Numbered from the stretch's first letter, positions 10,859-24,954 are shown. The stretch is DNA of 64,000 bases from Chamaelirium japonicum (GCA_947650365.1 OX393552.1:18177851-18241850), one strand, 5' to 3'. Numbers and translations are program-made. The notes: generated from the letters alone by a model not told the origin.

Positions 10859-11579
10859 ATGGAGTAAACCTTCTAATCATATGTTTGGAGTACTCTTCGC
10901 AATAAAATCATTAAAATCGATTACAGCTTTTGATTATAGCAATCAAAGCTTTAAGTAATCATTGACAATTGGAGTAATCAACCTAGAATATACATGAGTT
11001 TGGAGTAATCATCTCAATGAAATGAATTAAACTTTCTTGTATTGGAATAATAATCAAAGATATCTATTATAAATATTATATGTTTCTATACTGTGTAATC
11101 ACTAAGTTGTTATCTATTATAATAATATGTGATAAAACTTCCATAACATGTTATATAACCTTCATTGATCTTACATAATATGTTGACTTGTATTTATCTA
11201 GTTCAATGTGAATGTTATAAATATTTTCTATATTCGTCAACTTCCAAGACATGTTATATAACCTCCAAGAATCTTATATAAAATATTTACTTTAATCTAT
11301 CAAGTTCAATATAATTTTTAGAAATATTTTTTATTTTTTTTAATCACACATGTTTTTTATTATAAAAATACCTTTTATTGTTGTTTCTTGTCGAGCAATC
11401 ATTATATGAATTAAGGAACTATGTATTGATTTCCTTATAAAATTGCTAGGATATCGAATTCTTTGATACATCTTTTATTATTATTTTTATGTCTTTAATA
11501 TATTGTTTTTGATGTAGTAAAGTGACGAGTTCGTTGCTACCTGTATTATACATCTATGACGAAGAGTTCGTTATGTCAA

Positions 11580-13800
11580 AAGATAATTATGAGTACAAAT
11601 ATGAAGATTTTAAGACATTTATATTGTCGTCGTCAACTACATATAAGAACTAATTCAAGATATTTATCATTGTACAAAAACTATCAAGGAAGGATATGAT
11701 ATATCTGTCAAGGTTATTTATTCAAGTTTAATCTCTTGTTCACCTGTTGATATGTTTGATGATGATGATGTTGCTGCATTCATTACCCATAATATACGCA
11801 ATGTCAATAATACTAATATTCCTTTAGAGTAAAATTTTGATTCCAATGTCTAGTCCACAACCAACTACAAAGAGAAACTTATCGTAAATTCCTTTAGAAG
11901 AAGTTTTAGATCATCGAAAGTTTCTTAGAGTTTCTTCATTGGTTAAGACAAAAGATTTGTTTGAATCGCCTATCGATTCAACATATGTGTTGATCACAAA
12001 TATTGCCACTATATCTGAAAGAATTCAGGTTATACTATGTGCCTTAAATATTGAATCAAATCGCCAGATGCATGTTCAGAAGAGTAAAGTGGTTTATAAC
12101 TATATAAGATAAATTGGTTCTTATTTGATATCGGTTAGAAGTTCAATAATTGTTATTATATTTATTAATTTAATATAAATTTTATTTTATTTAATTGTAG
12201 GTGTTTGATAAAATATTCCATACGTAAACCATTTATAGATAGAGATATCTTATATGGAAAAAATATTATTGATTGTACTATAGATATTAATACTTGTCTT
12301 ACTCTAGATTTGAGGGAATTACATGGTGTGGACCTCTTTCCTAACCGAGAAATCGTAGAAGTTAATGTTGAGCCTACCATCAGTGGAGATGGGTGTAATA
12401 TTTTAAATGTTTTACTAAAAACCACTCCTAAGAAGAGTGACACTCCAAACCATTAGAGAACTCATAATCAATAAAGGTTGGTTTAATAATTTTGAATATT
12501 ATATATAGTTAATGTTGTTTAATTGATTAGTATTTTGAAACTTAGTAATAATATTAAATTCTTGTTATTTTTATTGCAGGATATTTCATTCTACATATTC
12601 GAGATAGTTTAATGAGAATTTAATAGAAGTTCATAATAATATTATCTATGATTGGAATTTAATTGATCAATGCATTGTAAATCACTTAGACACCAAGTCG
12701 ACTCCTGATCATCTGACCAATTTACCTGTGCATTTACCGACCTCATTCCAGTATGTTCAAAATATAGATTATTGATGTATATTAATTATCATTATGGTTT
12801 AGAAGTTATTAATAAATCTTTATATTTGTGTAGGTCTCCTCCCACCAGTCCATAGAAAGATATAGGTAATCAATCCACTGTTCAAAAATTGACTTATGTT
12901 ATAAAGATAAAAAAAGAAAAATATATGCTGGATTTTGAAGATACATATGCCAACAAAGAGTACGCAAATCAAATAGATACAAAAATTGATTGCCATAACA
13001 TTAAACCACCCCAATTATTCATGGATAAAAAAAACATGATAAAATTTCTAAACAAGTACGTATTGTTTGCAAATATTGAATATAAGGTTTTAAAATCAAG
13101 CACAACACGATACACCATCAAATGCAAACGTGATAACTGTCCCTAGAGATTGTATGCGTCAAGGATTCAGGACGCTGAAGTTTTTTAGATCAATACATTA
13201 GTTGCTCCTCACTGTTGTTCATTACCACAACGCGGTATTAATCATCAACAAGCCACGAGTAAATTGATCAATGATTTTATTATTTCAAAAATTCATGCTC
13301 ATGTTTTATATACACCAAAGGCTATCATATGTGACGTCCAGAAAGAATTTGGAATGACGATTAGTTATAAGAAAGTATGAAAAGCACGAGAGATAGCTAT
13401 CATGGCAATACATGAATCTTATGAGGAGTTCTATGCATTGTTACTTGCATATTGCCACAAGTTTCGAAAGAAAAATCCAAGAACCATTACGACGATCTAA
13501 CGAGAAGGAGATAGATTCCTAAGATTTTTTCTAGCTCTTGATTAATGCATACGAAGTATTCGAAACCAGTGCTAAAGACTAGTGATAGTCATTAATGGGT
13601 TATTTTTGAAAGGGAAATAAAAAGGAACTTTATTTTTAGCGACAACAATGGATAGAGACAACCACATATTTTCGATTGCTATTGGTATTGAAAAATCAGA
13701 AAACAATAATAGTTGGAATTGATTCTTGACGCAACGTCAAGATACAATTGGTCACATTAATGATATGATCATTTTATCAGAAGGTTCCTCCAATCCCTGA
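11580..13800 (+). pseudogene. Mutator-type (mudrA-like) transposase remnant
   Basis: MULE transposases bind the element ends and cut with a DDE nuclease domain. The clear part starts near 12,889. FANIEYKVLKSSTTRY leading to IKCKRDNCP is the MuDR-type DNA-binding domain. TPKAIICDV, ISYKKV, AREIA and ESYEEFYALLLAY then give the approach to the MULE nuclease domain. RLVIVINGLFLKGK, KGTLFLATTMDRDNHIF and IEKSENNNSWN follow. Several Trp codons have become stops, in the contexts CPxRL, KKVxKA and SWNxFL, with others such as ALDxC and GKxKG, which fits decay by C-to-T change. The first catalytic Asp (normally DGT) reads Asn. The sequence ends near 13,800, so the last acidic residue, SWIM zinc finger and C-terminus are missing. 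Upstream frames at 11,700-12,456 may be earlier coding parts. Not functional. Confidence 0.75.
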
Positions 13801-13977
13801 GCACAAGCATTCTCCAATTGAGGAATATACTTGAATATCCAAACCTATTTGATATGGTATTATAAATTTATAATTGAATAAATATTCAGTAAATATAATA
13901 TTAAGTAGGAGAATAAAAATTCATACCTAGAAAATATGAACACAACCAAAAAAATCATACTTTCCTGGCATATTTAT

Positions 13978-14650
13978 TTAAATCAATATGCCCTCTATCC
14001 CGAACTTAAGAGCCATAGAAGTAATATTATTCCATGAGTACGCATTGAATGCCTCGGTAGTATCAACTAATAAGAAGTACTTTGATACAGGAGTTACACT
14101 ATTTGACCTAAGAACATAACTATCTAGAATTAGAAGTAAAGCCAATTTAATCCCGTCAGAATTATTAGTGCATCTTTTCAAGGATCCCCACATAAAAGTT
14201 AGAGAGTCTGAATCTCAAATTCCTTATCCCTACCTTGAACTCTAGGTTGCCCAAGTGATTTTGCATAAAATAGTGGACAACCTGTGGTGCAAAAATAGAT
14301 TTAGATTTTTTAATTTGTAAAATATGTCTGAAATAAGATGATTCAAATAACTCCTTTCGTTCTTGATTCTTCTTGAACAACTCTTCAATCTTCCCCACAT
14401 ATTTCAAAGTGCATCTCTTGTTTAGCATAGTTTTTTTTGGATAATGTATTTTTTTCCCCTCTCCACTACTTTCAACTCTCCTCCTCTTACCCTTGCCATC
14501 TTCACTTGTTTCAACTTGTACTGGCCTATTTTCCCTTTTCGTCGACTTAGGGGGAGTAGGGGTATAGACTTTCAACTTATTTGGCTTAGAGGGGGGAGGG
14601 ACATGTTTAACCTTCCCTGAGATCCTAGAAGATCTTTGAGCCATCTGCAA
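13978..14650 (-). pseudogene. DUF1985-type (Ulp1-associated) protein remnant of the MULE
   Basis: The minus strand encodes a basic N-terminus (QRSSRISGKVKH, Pro/Lys-rich) and then SYFRHILQIKKSKSIF, VVHYFMQNHLGNLEF and RLSNFYVG. After a change of frame near 14,190 it continues with GIKLALLLILDSYVL, YFLLVDTTEAFNAYSW and MALKFGIEG. These blocks are what I know of DUF1985, which in plants is joined to Ulp1-like cysteine protease domains carried by many MULEs. The C-terminal protease part is absent. The gene is convergent with the transposase remnant, as mudrA and mudrB are in MuDR. Its likely promoter side is toward the right MULE end, where the Gypsy element has inserted. Confidence 0.6.
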
Positions 14651-15636
14651 AATATAGATAACAATGTATTAACAATCCATTAGCAATTAAATTTGCTACT
14701 TCTAGTATCTATTGATCATATATAGAGAGTATCTACAATAGTACTAAACAAATTAAATAATTAGAAGTCGTAGAGTCCAAGTGGTCGACTCATAATAAGG
14801 AATAAGAAGACAAATGCTTGATCTTTATTATGTAATTGAGCATTCCTAGTAAAAGGAGCTAGGATTGGAAAGTATTTAAAATTTACTAACAAGTTCGACA
14901 AAAGAAGAAAAAATTTAAGATGCAATTCCTAAAGAGTTTTTTATGAAAATCGATTGCTAATATTTTTTTAAAAAACCCTTCAAATTCAGCTTCCAAACAA
15001 TTAATAGAAAGAAATTAAATTCAGAATTTCCAATTCATATATCGATAATCAGATGATATTTTTAAAATAAGTTGGAGCTGAAAAATAGTGTATCACAACT
15101 AGAAAATCAACACATCCACCTAAAGATCACAATATAGAATCTCGATCCAAAAACAAATTAATGCAAGCAATAGAAAACCTTCGGAATACAGCTAGTGCCC
15201 TTGTCCGTGAAAACAGCAGTCAATTCCACTATAGAGTCTCGTCCCAAAAAAATCTTCTCAAAGTCCCTTCACAAACTTGAAGATGATAGTTCGGACGGAA
15301 TACCTAATTGTCCTTGAGTAGCAAGCCAGAACCGCCATGGGAATACAATTGTTGTGTTTAAAGAGGAAGCGAGGCATAGGACTGGGGGGGACCCATGGAA
15401 CCCTCTGCAATGAGATAGAGACGCTAGTGTTGTATAGTGCGGTAGCGAGACGGGATTGTGGTCAGAGATCGGGCTTTAAGGGGGAGGTGCGGGTTTTAGA
15501 GTGGCGTATGGCAGTAGGCGGATCGACATCGGGCGGCTCTGATCTCAAGCGGCATAGTAAGGGAGGCAGAGAAGGATAGCCAAGCCTCGATCTGACGTCG
15601 AGCAGCGACTTCAATCTCGAGCTTGAAGTGGGGCAA
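14651..15636. other. MULE interior, no coding domain recognised
   Basis: AT-rich to about 15,330, then GC-richer to the Gypsy boundary. On the minus strand this would be the upstream region of the DUF1985-type gene. An 80-residue frame at 15,337-15,579 has no recognisable domain. Confidence 0.4.
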
Positions 15637-18030
15637 TGTAACGCCTCGGTATTTTACGGATTTAATCAACCCGTAGAACACTGGGGTGTTAGAAAAAAAA
15701 CTTGATATAGAATAAATCCCATCAATTATGGAATTAATTGAGCCTCTTTTTATTCATAACCATGTATTATAATATAAAAGTTTAGTACATGGCTTGAAAT
15801 ATAAAAACTTAAACTTTAACGTGCCAACTAAATCCTTCAGCTCTTCACATCTTCGCTCCCGCATCCTCGTAATATGGCGTGTATAGCAGATCTTCGATTC
15901 CCTCTGGTTCATTCTCTATTCGTACTTCCTCATCAACTTGTCCTATAGGGTCAGATTCTGTAGATGCTATAACACCTGTAGGGGAGTGAGTCTAACCTAC
16001 TAACTCACCTATTAAACCTAGTTCATTCATGGTAAGATAAATGTACTGAAGAAACATTGAATATAACTATGAATAGTAATTAAAAAGTCATTGATCATCC
16101 GATTCTCTTTTAGGCTCAAACCAGGGTAGTAATCATAATCATACCCGGGCACTTTTTGTCTGAAACAAGGCTAGTCCCACACCTAGGTTTCTTTTAGTCA
16201 CAAGACTAGGCTAGCCCCATACCTAGGGTTCTTTTTGGCCTCTGCCAGGGCTAGCCCCACACCCAGGTTACTTTTTGGCCTCAACCAGGGCTAGATCCAC
16301 ACCCAGGATTATCTTTTAGGCCCACAAGCCAGGGACAACCCCATACCCAGGATTTATCTTTTAGGCCCGCAAGCCAGGGATAGCCCCACACCCAATTGAA
16401 ATGACCAACACATCTTAAAAATTAATTAATCCACAGCATACTACCATTATTTTAATGACATACATTTATCAAGAATCAACTAGGTTTAGTCCCCTACCTG
16501 AAGAGTCGTAGAATCTTTCACTCTATAAAGATGCCTTAGTAAGCTCACGATCTGAAATATATTTTTATCTTTTTGTTAGTTTTACAAGGATCATACATGA
16601 TCATATTCTAATATTGAATTCTTTAGGTTTTTATAGTTAAACTAATTTATTTAATTGTATTTTATCTTATAGGGGTATTTAGGTTATTTTTAAAATAATT
16701 TGAATTTATACCCATGTTATAGGGTTTTTCATTCTGAAAATGTGGCCGCAGACGGAATCAAGTTCCGAGTCAAATTGATGAATTTATGATCTAAATATGA
16801 TATAAGGATAAAATGGTCTTTCTCTAGGTTTCTGGTTTAGGATTTTATAATATTGGTGGTTCCGAATCATAACCACAATCATGTGGTCACAGACAGAATT
16901 CAATTCCGAGTTCTAATGAAAAAGTTATGACCATTTTATCTTAAAGGTAAAATGATGAATTCACTTTTAAATTGTTGGTTCTGGCATATTATAATCTCAG
17001 CATGTGTATTTTGTCATTACGAGTCTAAGGCCACTGACGGGGCTCAATTCGGAGTTCGTACGGATAAAATATGATCAATACAGTTTACCCTAATAATCTA
17101 TTTATTTATTGATAAGTGTTTCTTAACATAAAGTGTAATTGAATCTCTTGGTTAGCCTAAAAGGCTTTAGGTTGAGTTTTGAGAAGGTTGTGGGTTCTAA
17201 TAAGACTAGTTTTCGTTTTACTCATGTTTTTGAAGTTGCACTTAGAATATCTAACGGGTTAAAACCTGAACCCGACTTAAATGGGTTTAAATTTCATACC
17301 CGACCAGACTAACCCGAGGTGGTGGGAGGTGGTGGCGGTCGCCGGAGGCGGTGGTCGGCGATCGCCGGAGACGGTAGTCGACGGTGATGGCCGGAGCGGA
17401 GGTCGCCGGAGGCGGCGGCCGAAGGTGGTGGCGGCGGTCAGCGGTGGCCGGAGGTGGTAGCCGGCGGCCGGAGGTGGCGGCATGCAGCGGCGGTAGGCGG
17501 CGGCGACCGACGGTGGAGGTCGTTGGGTAGCAGAGAGGCTGGGCACGGGTTTTGAGGCTGGGGGCTTGGGTGCAGAACTATAGAGTTTAAGGGGGTTTTT
17601 ATATGCCTTTTTTGGAATACCAAAAGTCTTAGGGACTTAACTGCAAAATGACTTATTATTTTATTCATTATTTCAGTTGACCCTTCACTCTTTCGACCGT
17701 TTTCGTCCAATCAGAAACCAACGGTCTACGGTTAGCTGTCTTTTGGTCTTCCTCTCCCACTACAAATATTTAGTTTCTGTGGCTTAGAATGAAAAGTTTC
17801 TAGAGTTTTCTGGTTAGAGGGAAAAGAGATAAGATTTTACTGATAGGTCCCTAGTTCAAAACCCTACATTGGTCATTTTTCTTTAATTTTTTTTAAATAT
17901 TCTAAACATGCTCAAAATGTAAAAGTTTATATAAGGTTTTTGATCGTTTCGACGAGCCGGATGCAATGGAGCAGTCTGATTTTTATTTTGAATTTTGTAT
18001 CAAAAATTCTTATTATATTATGATGTTACC
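15637..18030 (-). repeat. Gypsy 3' LTR (left copy)
   Basis: About 2.4 kb, homologous along its length with 21,118-23,404. It contains a tandem repeat of about 50 bp with ggctagccccacacccagg near 16,140-16,400. Its GGC/GGT-rich block (17,318-17,545) is clearly longer than in the other LTR. Confidence 0.85.
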
Positions 18031-21000
18031 ATAGTACTTTTACCAATCGTATAGTTTTGGTTCGCAGTATTTTATCTCTAGTGTCTAACACTTTCATAGG
18101 TACTTCTACTTAAGATGTATCTACTTGAATACTGATGTTTTCATCTTCTAGAATATTGGAAGGATCAGGCTCATATGGATATGTGAAAGACATAATGTAC
18201 ATTAGTCAAACTTAGGGGTAATGCCAAACGATATGTGGCTGGTCCAACTTTACCCAATATTTCATATGGTCCTATTTACCCTTGAGGTCAAAACGTTGTA
18301 TACCTTTCTTATGAGAGATGTTTTAGAAAGACAAAATCTTCTACCTCAAACTCAAGAGGTCTTCTTCGATTGTCTGCTTAGCTCTTCTATCTATTCTGAG
18401 CTTTTAATAGTTGACCCGAATAACTTTTATTTTGTCTGTAGTTTCTTAAATCATTTCGGGTCCCATAATTTTTTTTTTCTCCAACTTCTATCCAGCAAAC
18501 TAGTGATCTGTAGGGTCTTCCATATAAATCTTCAAAAGATGCCTTTTGTATGCTGGGTTGATAGCTATTGTTATAAGTAAATTCTATCAAGGGTAGGTAG
18601 TCTTCCAACTACCATTGAAATCCAATACGCAGGATCTTAGCATATCCTCTAAGATTTGTATTACTTTCTCATTGTCAATATATTTTAAATAGAAATTTTT
18701 AAATCGATAACCTTATGAAGTTTTAATATTGCTTTGCTGACCTTGAAACCTCTGATAGTAGATCTTTCCATTATAATATTAATCTTTTCTCCTAAGTGAT
18801 AATTATTAACTTATCTGAGTGTCTTGTTTATGGGATCTAATAAGGCAATAAATTCTAAGGTTTGAGAATAAAATTTTTCTGACTTTCTCTACTCACACAT
18901 CAACTGTACCTGGCTACTGTACTCACCAGGAACCACAGTGATATAAGAATAGATTTGGCCTAAGAATCGGGGCAATTCCAGTGATTTAGTTTGGGATTGT
19001 TCAAATATTGGAATCCGACTAAAAAATTTGATCTTCTTATTATACGAGGGTCTAAGATGTTAACTCTAAAATATTAAGGACAATCATTGGAAATCTCTTG
19101 GTTCTGTCGGCCATCGAGAAACTTATTAATGGCTATATATACTTTATTCCTAAAGGAGATTACAAAAGGTGGATGCTCATAACTTATAAGTAGTGTATCA
19201 TCTGGTATTTAATATAAAGTTTTAGGAATAACACTAAGTATTGTTGTGATGACTAGGGTGTATCCTGATGGTTCTGCCTTCAGTTGAATATGTATGATTT
19301 GTACCGGGGTCCAAAGTAATTCGTGCTAAACTTTCAAAAATTTGGAATTGATCCTACGAACTTAAGTCTTTTTGTAGTTACTGCTATATTGTTTGAAAGA
19401 AAAATAGTTCACACCTTTGGTGACATCATTGTCAGTTGATACAGCAAAAGTCTTAACAGGTACTCTTTGAGCATAGTGATCCACAGGTCCTTGTTGGACA
19501 GGACAGAAATAAGGCATAGATTGAGTGAATTGGAAATTTTGACCGATGAGCTTCTATTAATATATCTTCTCGTAGATAAGAAGCATCAGTGACTGCTAAT
19601 CTGTCCCGAAATCTTAATCCATTGTCTGTGCCAAGACTCTAGTTTTCTATTGCTTCCCCATTTCTAACTTGTATCAAATTCCTTGAAGTTCTTAATTTCA
19701 CATCTGTGCTTCGATTACCCCCTTTTATCATATCTGGCTAAACTCTGATATGACTTAAGTAAGTTTGTGATGAGTATTTCTATATGACCAGGTCAAAGCC
19801 TTCTAAGGTGCAAGTCCACCGCCACTTATCAACTTCTACGTTGGCCGAGAGTCAAGGTAATTTAATTGTTTAAATTTTTTTTAACTATTAAAAACTTGAA
19901 ACTATTTGATTCTGATCATTTAGGATGTAGAGGTAAACCATCATAATCTTTAAGTCAAAGTCCTAGGTGGCTCCACATTGGCAGTTGGCAGCCCTTTTTC
20001 CCATGGAACGACTCCACCTAACCCCAGGCTGCCCTTTCCTAGGTAGCCCTTTCCGTTGAACTCGAATTCGAGAAGTGATGATTAACCTTGATCCTATATA
20101 TTTATCACAGAACATGTTATAATTTTTAAGTCAATTATGTACTTGAACTCAGTCCTCTATGCACTAATGACTCAACCCAGATCTCACCATGTTTTTGTAA
20201 ATACTAGAAGGTGACTTAGTATTCTACATTCAATTTAATTATATTTAAAACTTTACTTACTTGTGTCAATTATTTGTATGTTACTAACCATTTGAGGTTG
20301 GAATCTATTGGACTTCTCGACTATAGCTTTCATCTGAAAAGTATCTTAGTTTTTATAGGGGCTATCATAGACACTTCATTTTTTTCGAGTAATTGGCGTA
20401 CATAAATCTAATTCATGAGTTAACATACTCTCATCAATGTTGATTAACCTAGGTAAGGTTCTAATACTTTGGATAGGTTTCAGGTTACATAGGAAAGAGA
20501 TCTTAGTCTTTGATACACGATTTTTTTTTTAACACTAAGTTTACATTAATAAAAGACTTAAGAATAGTTTATTTCTAATGATCATTGAATATTATTTCTG
20601 CTAAGACACGGTAGAAACGTGTTCTCAAAAAGAGGTCTTAGGAGATAGGATCTTAAATTAAGTTACTCCTTAGGGATTTCTTACCCTAATTGAGTTACTA
20701 CTAGGGTTTATAACACCTTCTTATGTTTCCATATCGTTACAAAGCGACATCCTATAATTCTAGTTAGTTTCCAGCTCTCTTTAGGTGATCATACGTTCTA
20801 ATTTCAATGCACCTACATTATCTTCTAGGTTGACTAACTTCTCAGCGTCCACTGTTATTGTCTCAGACCTACGCATCGAAAGCTATTATAACATATTTAA
20901 AAGAAAATCCTAAATTTAAGTTCAAGTATATATACTTTGTTCTAGCGATTAAGTATCTTAGGTCATCAATGTCTCAACATCATCTAGGGCTAGGTGTACC

Positions 21001-21102
21001 TAGATCTAATTCACCTGAACCTAACTTGTGCTCTAGGTTAAGTGACTATCCTACCGATATCCTTCTTGCTAATAATTTTAATTCCTAGGACCTATTACCT
21101 AG

Positions 21103-21114
21103 GCTCTGATACCA
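21103..21114 (-). other. Gypsy primer binding site
   Basis: The minus strand reads tggtatcagagc, complementary to the 3' end of plant initiator tRNA-Met, three bases from the LTR. Confidence 0.85.
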
Positions 21115-21117
21115 AGT

Positions 21118-23404
21118 TATAACACCCCAGTATTTTACGGATTTAATCAACCCGTATAACACTGGGGTGTTAGAAGAAAAACTTGATATAGAATAAATCC
21201 TATCAATTATGGAATTAATTGAGCCTCTTTTTATTCATAATCATGTATTATAATATAAAAGTTTGGTACATGGCTTGAAATATAAAAACTTAAACTTTAA
21301 CGTGCCAACTAAATCCTTCAGCTTTTCATATCTCCGCTCCCGCATCCTCGTAATATGGCGTGTATAGCGGATCTTTGATTCCCTCCGGTTCATTCTCTAT
21401 TTGCTCTTCCTCCTCTATTTGTCCTATAGGGTCAGATTATGTAGATGTCATAATATTTGTAGGGGGGTGAGTCTAATCCACTGACTCACCTATTAAACCT
21501 AGTTCATTCATGGTAAGATAAATGTACTGAAGAAATAATGAACATGACTATAAATAGTAATTAAAAAGTCATTGATCATCCGATTCCCTTTTAGGCTCAA
21601 ACCAGGGTAGGAATCACAATCATACCCGGGCACTTTTTGTCTGAAATAAGGCTAGTCCCACATCTAGATTTTTTTTAGTCACAAGACTAGGCTAGTCCCA
21701 CACCTAGGTTTTTTTTTGGCCTCTGCCAGAGCTAGACCCACACCCAGGTTATTTTTTATCTCAGCCAGGGCTAGACCCATACCCAGGATTATCTTTTAGT
21801 CCCGCAAGTCAGGGACAACCCCACACCCAGGATTTATCTTTTAGGCCCGCAAGCCAGGGATAGCCCCACACCCAATTGAAATGATCAATATATCTTAAAA
21901 ATTAACTAATCCACAACATACTACCATTATTTCAATGACATATATTTATCAAGAATCAACTAGATTTAGTCCCCTACCTGAAGAGTTGTAGAATCTTTCA
22001 CCCGATGAAGATGCCTTAGTAAGCTCACGACCTGAAATATATTTTTATCTTTTTGTTAGTTTTACAATGACCATACGGGATCATATTCTAATGTTGAATT
22101 CCTTAGGTTTTTATAGTTAAACTAATTTATTTAATTATATTTTATCTTATAGGGTTATTTAGGTCATTTTTAAAATAATTTAAATTTATACCTATGTTAT
22201 AGGGTTTTTTATTCTAAAAACGTGGCCGCAGATGGAATCAAGTTCCGAGTCAAATTGATGAATTTATGATCTAAATATGATATAAGGGTAAAATGGTCTT
22301 TCTCTAGGTTTCTGGTTTAGGGTTTTATAATATTGGTGGTTCCGAATCATAACCACAATCATGTGATCGCAGACGGAATTCGATTCCGAATTCTAATGAA
22401 AACGTTATGACCATTTTACCTTAGGGGTAAAATGGTAAATTTATTTTTTAATTGTTGGTTCTGGCATATTATAATCTCAGCAGGTGTATTTTGTCATTAC
22501 GAGTCCAAAGCCACTGACAAGGCTCAATTCGGAGTTCATACGGATAAAATATGATCAATACAGTTTACCCTAATAATCTATTTATTTATTGATAGGTGTT
22601 TTTTAGCATAAAGTGTAAAGGAATCTCTTGGTTAGCCTAAAAGGCTTTAGGTTGAGTTTTGAGAAGGTTGTGTCTTCTAACAAGATTAGTTTTCATTTAC
22701 TCATGTTTTAGTTGCACTTAGAATATCTAACGAGTTAAAACCCGAACCTGACTTAAATGGGTTTAAATTTCATACCCTACCGGACTAACCCGGGGTGGTG
22801 GGCGACGGTGGTGCCGACGGTCGGAGGTGGTGGTGGCCGGCGGCAGTAAGCAGTGGCGACCGACGATGGAGGTCGTTGGGTGGCAGAGGGGCTGGGCATG
22901 GGTTTCGAGGCTGGGGGCTTGAGTGTAGAACTATGGAGTCTAAGGAGGTTTTTATAGGTCTTTTCTGGAATACCAAGAGTCTTAGGGGCTTAATTGCAAA
23001 ATGGCTTATTATTTTATTCATTATTTCAGTTGACCCTTCACTCTTCCAACCGTTTTCGTCCGATCAGAAACCAACGGTCTACGGTTAGCTGTCTTTTGGT
23101 CTTCCCCTCCCACTACAAATATTTAGTTTCTGTGATTTAAAATGAAAAGTTTTAAGGGTTTTCTGGTTAGAGGGAAAAGTGATAAGATTTTGTTGATAGG
23201 TCCCTAGTTCAAAACCCTACATTGGCCATTTTTTTTTATTTTTTTAAAATGTTCTAAACGTGCTCAAAACGTAAAGTTTGTATAGGGTTTTTGACCGTTT
23301 CGACGAGCCGGATGCAATGGCGCAGTCCGATTTTTATTTTGAATTTTGTATCAAAAATTCTTATTATATTAGATTTAAATCATTAATATTTTTGGGATGT
23401 TACA
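21118..23404 (-). repeat. Gypsy 5' LTR (right copy)
   Basis: 2,287 bp, starting tataacacccc and ending gggatgttaca. It carries the same internal repeat of about 50 bp near 21,615-21,875. Confidence 0.85.
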
Positions 23405-23520
23405 GGCAAGCTAAAGGGAGGCGGAGAAGAAGCGCTGGAGTGTGAGGTTGGAGGTGATCGAAGAGGAGGTTGGAGGAGATGGGGTTTGGAGGAGATCGGG
23501 GAGGAGGTTGGAGGAGATTG

Positions 23521-23630
23521 GGGATATTTGTATCACATAGGATATTTGGGGGTCACAAATGTAAAGGTTAAAAATTTAATGTTGTTCTCTTCATTTTGGT
23601 AGACCTAAGGGTCAATTTGGAAAAAACCTC
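23521..23630 (-). repeat. MULE right terminal inverted repeat
   Basis: Reads gggatatttgtatcacatag inward of the end and finishes in ggaaaaaacctc. It is the reverse complement of the left end. Just inside it, gaggaggttggaggaga-type phrases form a short direct repeat. Confidence 0.8.
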
Positions 23631-23793
23631 TATATATTATACAAACTTTCTTAAAAAATTTACAATTTTGCACAACCAAAAGATTGCTCCAACATCCTGC
23701 TCCTAATTAAACAATCAGATCAAATTAATAAGGTATTGAAAATCCTTCGACTCTAAACCCACCCAACTCAAATCCTGAGACACCTTTACCAAG

Positions 23794-23831
<38 letters not shown>
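23631..23831. repeat. 207-bp tandem unit 2, right part
   Basis: Matches 9,848-10,042 in the same orientation (acaaactttct, aaagattgctcc, acatcctgct, acccacccaactcaaatcct) and ends in a GA tract at 23,795-23,831. It is the right side of the MULE target. Confidence 0.7.

Positions 23832-24954
<1,123 letters not shown>

Larger units (their letters stand above)
15637..23404 (-). mobile_element. Ty3/Gypsy LTR retrotransposon, Tekay/Del-like (fossil)
   Basis: Full-length by structure. The two LTRs are 15,637 to about 18,030 and 21,118-23,404. The outer termini are tgtaac and gttaca, and ggcaa is duplicated exactly at 15,632-15,636 and 23,405-23,409. The primer site is complementary to initiator tRNA-Met and sits inside the right LTR, so the element reads leftward. 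The interior is only about 3.1 kb. It keeps pol traces: an integrase N-terminal region near 19,500-19,660 (RFRDRLAVTDASYLRED) and an integrase C-terminal region near 18,610-18,070 (LPLIEFTYNNSYQ, YGRPYRS). It is broken in many places and short for the family. In a sampled 380-bp stretch the LTRs differ by about 6-7%, suggesting an age of a few million years. Confidence 0.85.
10056..23630. mobile_element. Mutator-like element (MULE) with a nested Gypsy insertion
   Basis: The element is defined by inverted ends of about 100 bp (10,056-10,154 and 23,521-23,630). Both ends share gaggnttttnccaaattgac, ttaaatttttaa and tttgtgacccccaaatatcc on the inward strand. Inside lie a transposase remnant on the plus strand and a DUF1985-type gene remnant on the minus strand, arranged convergently. 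A SINE and a whole-length Gypsy element of 7.8 kb have inserted. Without the Gypsy and its duplicated target, the MULE is about 5.8 kb. The target is TA-rich, so the expected 9-bp duplication is ambiguous (ccatatata left, tatatatta right). The transposase is too damaged for autonomous movement. Confidence 0.75.
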
